This document shows positions 60,201-64,000 of a stretch of DNA of 64,000 nt, in pieces. Location of the stretch: assembly GCF_950023065.1 (NCBI RefSeq), contig NC_088681.1, positions 7,564,001 to 7,628,000 of the forward strand. The letters are read 5' to 3'. The position numbers were made by a program, and so were the translations under genes. Every line of letters begins with the position of its first letter. The first letter of the stretch is position 1. Below the pieces are notes generated by a model. It searched no databases and had not been told where the DNA came from. It worked only from the letters and a program-made list of their open reading frames with translations. This stretch comes from Planococcus citri (taxonomy: Eukaryota; Arthropoda; Insecta; Hemiptera; Pseudococcidae).

Positions 60201-63134
60201 GAATAGAATAGAAAAGAGACTAAAATCAGATTTTTTTATAAGTATTAAGATTTCAAAATAAAATATTTTTCGATCAAAATTCAAAATCCATTTTGGGCAT
60301 TTTGATTTTTAATAATTAATATTATTAAAAATAAAAACTCTAAAAAATTCATCCAATTCCAATATTTTATTATTTCATCTGCACATTAATTTTAATTTTT
60401 ATTTTTATTTTCAAGAACTGAAAAACAAAATAACAATTAATTCAAATATTTCAAATTATTTTAAAATAAAAAAAAATTACCTACTCAATAAACCTACACT
60501 TCAAAACTGAACACGTTTTTCCTCGAATAAAGAGGCACCGTAATAACACGTCGCCGTTTCTCATCAACAAAAAAAAACGTAAACAAACTTTTGATAAAGA
60601 AAATTTTTGGAAATTTTGAAGTCGAGTGGCGAAGTTTTTTTAAAATTCACGAATTAATTACGATAATTTTTCATTTAATTTTTTTATAACGTTATCTATG
60701 TGTTCTATTCGACGCACATACGATAAATAACCTTTCCGGAGTGATTCCTACATTCGCGAATGATGCAACGCGAAGAGAAACAAATCGATATCTCGGTCGA
60801 AGCCATCGTAACAAAGCTGAGCGATCTCAAGAACCAACTTCACGCTTTACTGTTTAAAATCGAGCACGAAAACGAATCATTAACATGGCCCAACATACTG
60901 GACAACTTTTTACTCATATCCGGCCAATTCACCGCTATTTCGAAGATGCTGGCACCGGACAAAACACCACCGCTACGTAATCTAACCGTTCTACCTTTAC
61001 TTTTGAGTCAAGATAAAGACGAAGAGCTTTTACAACTGACCGAACGACGAATACCAGCTTTCAGTCACGAAATAGTGCCGGATTACTTGCGAACGAAGTT
61101 AGACCCGGATATCGACATGAAGATACAACAGTTCCAAAATAAAGCTGCTCAGTTAGCAAATGAACCTTCTCAGAAACAGATCACCGCTTTCACGAAGGTT
61201 TTGAATCATGTTCTGGATACTATAAATAAATCGCGAGAAGAATGGGAGTCGGAGGCTGGATCGAGAGGTGGAATAGGGCAATCGTCTTCGATACCTGATA
61301 CTCATACGTTGGTATCGGTGGTTAGTATGGGTAAAGGGTTGAAACAAATGACACCTCCGGGGCCTTCGGGACCTCCTGGGATGATGGTACCGCCGGGAGC
61401 AGTTCGACCTGGTAGCGTTGGACCAGGACCTCCGCCACCTCCGGGTTCGCAGGGTAGTCCTATGAATCCTAATCCGGGTCAGATGGGTATGATGGGGAAA
61501 GCTCAAGCTGGTATTAAGACTAATATTAAGTCTGCGGCGATGTATCGTTAAATAGTATGTAATGGTGTAATTGTAAAGTTTGATGTAAAAGTGTAATAAA
61601 TATTATAAATGAACATTTTGTTGAGTTGAGTTATAAATAAATGAGATGACGTAATGAGAAATTTACGTAATAGAATGTTGATGATTTACCTTTCACCGAC
61701 TAATTTCAGATCTGCTTTGGTTAAACCGGTTCCATTGTCTACGACTTCCAATCGAAAAGTATCAAAGTCTATTCTTACAGCAACACAGCTTGCATTAGCG
61801 TCCAATGCGTTTTCAACCTGAACAATAAACATCGGTATTAAAATTATACGTTTTAGATCATTATTTTCAACAGATAATGAGATGATCAATTCGAAAAGTG
61901 ATGTGTTAGCATCGTAAACTATTTCTGTTCGAGTTTCCGGTCTGCTTCGAAGGGATTTTAGTATCTGTAATACGAGTTGGTATTCAACTTGGAGTAAAAA
62001 GCTCGACTGTGTTTACATTAGCACATAATCATAATTAATATTGGATCATTTCTCAGCAAATTGAATAATTGTTAACGTCAATACCAAAAGAAGTTCCTAC
62101 TTATATCGTCAGTTTTACTTCTGAACGAAGGATTTAGACTAGAAACATAAAAGGAATAGAGATTATCACTTTCAGGGGACGTACAGTTTCGTAGTACGTA
62201 CATCTTTGTAGCTGAATTGCTTCTAAGTAAGCTGAATAATGAATTAATTACGACAACATCTTCTTAAACTATGAATGAATCCTGTATCAAGAATTTGCCG
62301 ATTAGTTCAGCGTCAGTACAGCTACGTCTTGAAATATAAGGTAAAGTACCAGTTGTGGTTATACTTTTTTCAACATGCTCTGAGAAGCCCAAATTTCAAC
62401 TTTTTTCAAATTTTTTTGATTTTGTTGTGTAGTGTAACTGTTGAACTACATAATACTTGGGAGGAAAAAAAAAATCAAGAATATTTCATTTCTTAGTAGA
62501 GAATCTTAAAAACTTCCAATTATCCGCTAACCGGGCCCCCTGGCCCGGTTGCGGACAAAGACTGCTCTAAATAGTACTAAATGAAATCAAAAATTCTCAA
62601 AAATATGCAGAGGTGGTTATTTCATCTTATTACTACCCAAAAACTTCCGCAGTTATGAAAAATTACATATTTGACTCGCTTTTCTCCATCATTGAAATTT
62701 TCCTTCTAAAAAATTTTAAAATCTGCATTTTTATCATTTTGAAACTTCAATGCTTTTGTACATAGACTTCATGGGTGAATTTTCATGTTGTCATGAATGC
62801 AAGGAAATGATTAAATGTTACAGAAAAAGATACGAGCGATAATTTTTTTTTTTAGCCCATAGGAACGATTATCCACAACCGGGACCCCTATCCACAACTG
62901 GTACTTTACCTTAGATCGGTACCGTAGGTTGTGATTCAATCGTTGGAATTTCTGCCAGATCGTAAACTTTACTTGTTGAATATGCCGGAAATGATGAGAA
63001 AAATATGAAATCCATTACTAGTATAAAATAAAATAATATTTTACCAGTTCTATAATGCAATTTGAAACATTCCGAGCAACCAGATCCGATCTCAGCTGGG
63101 ATTGCAATTCACCGGGTAGTCTGTTCAACTCCAT
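48235..63134 (-). CDS. MLH3: MLH3, MutL homolog 3 (11 coding exons, complete)
   Basis: Nuclear protein that pairs with MLH1 to form MutL-gamma, an endonuclease for meiotic crossover resolution and minor mismatch repair (family knowledge). Exons: 63045-63134, 61690-61817, 59790-59943, 59518-59700, 54905-57530, 51860-51990, 51603-51732, 51294-51514, 51066-51207, 50802-50956, 48235-48282; the sum is 4008 nt, 1335 residues, with every phase matching and every intron GT-AG. Residues 1-185 form the GHKL ATPase (ELVEN at 29-33, DNGTG 57-61, GYRGEG 93-98, GTTV 144-147), followed by the transducer domain (QFVFINKRYL), a long linker to about 1060, then the nuclease domain with DQHAVDERIRVE (1132-1143), ACRG (1266-1269) and CAHGRP (1298-1303). 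Human MLH3 is 1453 residues, with the same order. Introns 1, 2, 5 and 10 carry a MITE, MED8, a minisatellite and low-complexity DNA. Confidence 0.95.
48400..50440. repeat. low-complexity block in MLH3 intron 10
   Basis: Degenerate units around AATTTTTGTAAAATTTGCTC for 2 kb. A clear duplication: the CTGCAAAACTCTTTAACTAA to CAATTTTTTAATA segment occurs at about 49390-49450 and 49624-49680. A copy of the 5-kb interspersed repeat follows at 50440-50640. Confidence 0.75.
50802..50956 (-). CDS. MLH3: MLH3 exon 10
   Basis: Completes ACRG then GAVKFGDKLTP and contains CKLPFQCAHGRPS, the CxHGRP nuclease motif. 52 codons, phase 1 to 0, acceptor ATTGTCTCAG, donor GTAAGT. Confidence 0.95.
51066..51207 (-). 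CDS. MLH3: MLH3 exon 9
   Basis: KNNYRDVLKKLIES to NYEACR, ending in phase 1 inside the conserved ACRG metal-site motif; acceptor CCTGTTGCAG, donor GTAGGT. Confidence 0.92.
51294..51514 (-). CDS. MLH3: MLH3 exon 8
   Basis: 74 codons (DYSENGEWQSTPV to NRAMRE), phase 1 to 0, acceptor TTGTCCGCAG, donor GTAAGA. Variable core of the C-terminal domain; assigned by phase and position. Confidence 0.88.
51603..51732 (-). CDS. MLH3: MLH3 exon 7 (nuclease motif)
   Basis: Begins FIAQIEKKFILAS and carries DQHAVDERIRVE, the DQHA-x2-E-x4-E metal-binding motif that defines endonucleolytic MutL proteins. Phase 0 to 1, acceptor GTATTTCAG, donor GTAAAT. Confidence 0.95.
51860..51990 (-). CDS. MLH3: MLH3 exon 6
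   Basis: 44 codons (DDSGNSCLRIF to KEDIPSFK), phase 1 to 0, acceptor CTCATTTAG, donor GTGCGT. Start of the C-terminal dimerisation and nuclease domain. Confidence 0.88.
52445..52545 (-). repeat. fragment of a CAGGGTGTCC-ended interspersed element
   Basis: On the minus strand it starts CAGGGTGTCCACAAGACTGG and continues with ACCTGGAAAAGTCAGGGAAA and TGTCAGGGAATTACG. Sequences of this style (CAGGGTGTCCAC followed by CTGGAAAA and CAGGGAA phrases) are widespread in arthropod genomes as transposon ends. Only one end is visible here. Confidence 0.5.
52838..54470. repeat. ~133-bp minisatellite, about 12 copies, in MLH3 intron 5
   Basis: TGACATATCGTTTGTTAGGT recurs near 52845, 52980, 53111, 53247, 53377, 53508, 53640, 53775 and 53908, then more diverged to about 54450. 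Each unit also carries GGGTGCTGAGTCCGAATA, CTTACTTTTTTCATTTGACC and CTTCCAACCCCCACCACAAG. It is not coding; short frames in it are the unit read repeatedly. Confidence 0.93.
54905..57530 (-). CDS. MLH3: MLH3 exon 5 (large, 2626 nt)
   Basis: Starts VNFSLRNDSKK after the weak acceptor AATTGTTAAG and ends in phase 1 at a GTAAGT donor. The first 130 or so codons finish the transducer domain (TDQLQFVFINKRYLPKSD). The rest is a charged, probably disordered linker rich in K, S, D and N with a compact cysteine group CCGKCRCNCH at residues 882-891. A single giant linker exon is also typical of vertebrate MLH3. Confidence 0.95.
57531..59517. other. MLH3 intron 4
   Basis: 1987 nt. It holds a degenerate GGCAAAAA block at about 58250-58880, a C/G-run stretch at 59023-59040 and no ORF with recognisable content. 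Confidence 0.7.
59518..59700 (-). CDS. MLH3: MLH3 exon 4
   Basis: 61 codons, phase 0 to 0, from VIEKSNAEV to LMFPK. Contains SVGTTVIVENFLDKLPVRQK, the last ATPase motif and the PVR segment leading into the transducer domain. Confidence 0.94.
59790..59943 (-). CDS. MLH3: MLH3 exon 3
   Basis: Acceptor TTTTTCAG. It encodes RYFTSKRKDSG and the GYRGEGLASI lid motif; the usual family form is GFRGEAL, so Ala is replaced by Gly here. Ends in TYCK, phase 0, donor GTAATT. Confidence 0.93.
60760..61551 (+). CDS. MED8: MED8, Mediator complex subunit 8
   Basis: Head-module subunit of the nuclear Mediator complex that links activators to RNA polymerase II (family knowledge). It is a single intronless frame of 263 codons. 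MQREEKQIDISVEAIV at the start, WPNILDNFLLISGQFTAI, PPLRNLTVLPLLLSQDKDEE, PAFSHEIVPDYLRTK and REEWESEAGSRGGIGQSS match insect MED8 along its length. The C-terminal part is Pro/Gly/Met-rich and ends KTNIKSA, as in fly MED8. Two ATGs are adjacent (60760 and 60763); the second matches the usual MQREEKQ start. The gene is nested antisense in MLH3 intron 2, and its base composition is richer in GC than the flanks. Confidence 0.96.
   Translation: MMQREEKQIDISVEAIVTKLSDLKNQLHALLFKIEHENESLTWPNILDNFLLISGQFTAISKMLAPDKTPPLRNLTVLPLLLSQDKDEELLQLTERRIPAFSHEIVPDYLRTKLDPDIDMKIQQFQNKAAQLANEPSQKQITAFTKVLNHVLDTINKSREEWESEAGSRGGIGQSSSIPDTHTLVSVVSMGKGLKQMTPPGPSGPPGMMVPPGAVRPGSVGPGPPPPPGSQGSPMNPNPGQMGMMGKAQAGIKTNIKSAAMYR
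61595..61600 (+). terminator. MED8 polyadenylation signal
   Basis: AATAAA 44 nt after the stop codon; a second AATAAA follows at 61636-61641. Both precede MLH3 exon 2, so the two transcripts need not overlap in mature sequence. Confidence 0.75.
61690..61817 (-). CDS. MLH3: MLH3 exon 2
   Basis: Acceptor TTGTTCAG; it encodes VENALDANASCVAVR and VVDNGTGL, the nucleotide-binding Asn and the DNGxG motif. Ends in phase 2 (AG|A, Arg73) at donor GTAAAT. It lies only about 90 nt beyond the MED8 poly(A) signal. Confidence 0.93.
62339..62911. mobile_element. TA-flanked element with AGGTAAAGTACC ends, in MLH3 intron 1
   Basis: The ends AGGTAAAGTACCAGTTGTGG (62339-62358) and CCACAACTGGTACTTTACCT (62892-62911) are a perfect 20-bp inverted pair, flanked by TA at 62337-62338 and 62912-62913. 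Subterminal copies of the CCACAACYGG motif precede the right end. At the centre-left is a GC-rich hairpin (62524-62554). It is 573 bp with no transposase. Related by termini to the 9116 and 37603 elements. Confidence 0.88.
62524..62554. other. GC-rich hairpin inside the MITE
   Basis: CCGCTAACCGGGCC and GGCCCGGTTGCGG form a 13-bp inverted pair (one bulged T) around a CCCT loop; it stands out in AT-rich surroundings. The arms echo the element's own CCACAACCGGG subterminal motif. Confidence 0.8.
63045..63134 (-). CDS. MLH3: MLH3 exon 1
   Basis: ATG at 63134-63132. The 30 codons begin MELNRLPGELQSQLRSDLVA and end CIIEL, matching the start of MLH3 proteins; donor GTAAAA. The first Glu of the ATPase ExxxN motif is here and the Asn is in exon 2. 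Confidence 0.92.
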
Positions 63135-63550
63135 ATTTCAGCTGTTTCACGATGAATTATGGCCACCAACAATTAAATTACATATTTAAAAGTTCAATTC
63201 TACTTTAAAATCGAATAAAATACGAAAATTTACAGCAAATAGCGCGAAAGTTTAGAGCTTTTCTTGAAACTTTTGCGCATAAAAAATCACACACACGCGA
63301 GAAGGGATAAAAATGACGTCATCCATTCAAGAAAAATGCGGCGTTGTGATTGGCTGGAATCAAATGAATCATCCGCTGGCAAATTCTTCGATAATTTTCA
63401 CGGTAATTACGTTGTAATTACTCGTAAATGACGAAAAATTACCCAAAGACGCTCTGAAAAATAAAAATCATTGTAAAATGAAAAGTAAGAAGCCAAAAAT
63501 CTTGGAAAAAAGTGAAAAATGAAGCACGTTGCGTTTTCTCTCTGTCTTTC
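63135..63550. promoter_or_regulatory. shared divergent promoter region of MLH3 and RpL10A
   Basis: MLH3 translation starts leftward at 63134 and RpL10A transcription probably starts rightward in the pyrimidine tract at 63534-63550, leaving about 400 bp for both promoters. No TATA box at a fixed distance is evident; CACACACACGCGAGAAG (about 63290) and ATGACGTCAT (63313-63322), a perfect CRE-like palindrome, are possible binding sites. The shared use is inferred from spacing. Confidence 0.6.
63534..63550 (+). promoter_or_regulatory. TOP-like initiator of RpL10A
   Basis: TTTTCTCTCTGTCTTTC is the kind of polypyrimidine tract at which ribosomal-protein genes initiate, giving mRNAs with a 5' terminal oligopyrimidine that couples translation to TOR signalling. 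The position 130-150 nt before the start codon fits; the exact start base is not determined. Confidence 0.55.
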
Positions 63551-63682
63551 GTACAGTGGAATGAAGTTGGTAAATTAATTCCCGATAAAATCGCCTTTTT
63601 TATTATAAAATAATTGAATTTAATTCATTATTCGAATTAATAGTGTTCTTGAACAACGCCTTGATCACCTCATCCATCCAAA

Positions 63683-63957
63683 ATGTAAGTATTTCGTTTA
63701 TTATTCGTAAAATCTTCGCCGATTTTCAACCATCACGATCACATTGCAAATCAACACGTAACACATTGTAATTCACGCGATTATATTTTCATTTCCAGGT
63801 CGTCGAAAGTTTCTCGTGATACGCTGTACGAATGCTCCAGTGCTGTGTTAATGCACTCCAAAACGCACAAAAAGAGATTCCTCGAAACAGTCGAATTGCA
63901 GATTGGTTTGAAGAACTACGACCCCCAAAAAGACAAACGTTTCAGCGGAACCGTAAA
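63683..63957 (+). CDS. RpL10A: RpL10A, 60S ribosomal protein L10a (uL1), 5' part
   Basis: Cytoplasmic large-subunit protein of the L1 stalk, which helps release tRNA from the E site (family knowledge). The start codon is split: AT at 63683-63684, intron 63685-63798 (GTAAGT to TTTCCAG), then G at 63799. Exon 2 (63799-63957) encodes SSKVSRDTLYE, then KKRFLETVELQIGLKNYD and PQKDKRFSGTVK, almost identical to insect L10a, before a GTAAGA donor in phase 2 at 63958. The segment between (CSSAVLMHSKTH) is the usual variable stretch. The remaining exons lie outside the window. No snoRNA boxes were found in intron 1. Confidence 0.96.
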
Positions 63958-64000
63958 GTAAGATTTACATTCGACCTGTTTGTTAAATTACCCCAAATAT

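Larger units (their letters stand above)
59944..61689. other. MLH3 intron 2, host of MED8
   Basis: The intron contains the complete MED8 gene on the opposite strand. The roughly 800 bp between exon 3 and MED8 is very AT-rich and must carry the MED8 promoter unless MED8 has further upstream exons. Confidence 0.85.

Noticed and set aside
61153..61506. 117-codon minus-strand frame opposite MED8
   Set aside because: Shadow of the GC-rich MED8 coding strand; His/Arg/Ser-rich with no domain.
1..64000. tRNA, rRNA or other structural RNA genes
   Set aside because: No intact T-loop/A-box/B-box combinations or rRNA segments noticed by eye on either strand; a covariance-model scan was not possible.

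Overview
The window is AT-rich, intron-containing animal DNA, almost certainly from an insect. The evidence is GT-AG introns, a ribosomal-protein gene of insect type with its start codon split by an intron, an insect-like Mediator gene, several non-LTR retrotransposons and many short inverted-repeat elements. A complete MLH3 argues against a Drosophila-like fly, a lineage known to lack it. The repeat style would fit a hemipteran such as a scale insect or mealybug, but that is only a guess.

The protein-coding part lies in the right quarter. MLH3 (DNA mismatch-repair and meiotic endonuclease subunit) runs on the minus strand from 63134 down to 48235 in 11 exons. They add up to 4008 nt, a 1335-residue protein with all splice phases consistent, and both the ATPase motifs and the C-terminal metal-dependent nuclease motifs are present. 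Inside its intron 2, on the opposite strand, sits an intronless MED8 gene (Mediator subunit 8, 60760-61551). RpL10A (60S ribosomal protein uL1) starts head-to-head with MLH3 at 63683 and runs off the right edge after its second exon. About 0.4 kb separates the two divergent starts.

The left three quarters (1-48 kb) hold no recognisable host gene, only two weak candidate exons (6742-6813 minus; 14172-14250 plus). They contain three non-LTR retrotransposon remnants: 1-2144, with an intact reading frame for partial RT, RNase H and CCHC; 17340-19515, badly decayed; and about 35915-38502, frameshifted with a TTGAA-type tail. There are several arrays: a 21-bp array at 8.44-8.75 kb, two 272-bp copies at 10.9 kb, a 122-bp array at 22.5-24.5 kb, a TTCGCGAA-rich satellite at 27.4-30.3 kb, and a roughly 133-bp minisatellite inside MLH3 intron 5. 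Long stretches are built of a degenerate quasi-palindromic unit around AATTTTGGCAAAAATT.

Nested among these are small inverted-repeat DNA transposons whose ends can be read to the base. They include a hAT-type element with a perfect 8-bp target duplication (18553-18882), a CACTA-type foldback with TTA duplications (45898-46614), a 254-bp foldback (18084-18337), a 0.8-kb element with an internal palindrome (43153-43952), and three elements that share GGTARAGT ends and TA flanks (9116-9684, 37603-38394, 62339-62911). A 1.9-kb palindrome at 33341-35214 combines inverted arms, 122-bp units and a conserved end module that recurs next to other arrays. I found no tRNA, rRNA or CRISPR, and no gene cluster suggesting a new biochemical system. 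The unusual content is the transposon architecture and the MLH3/MED8/RpL10A gene arrangement.
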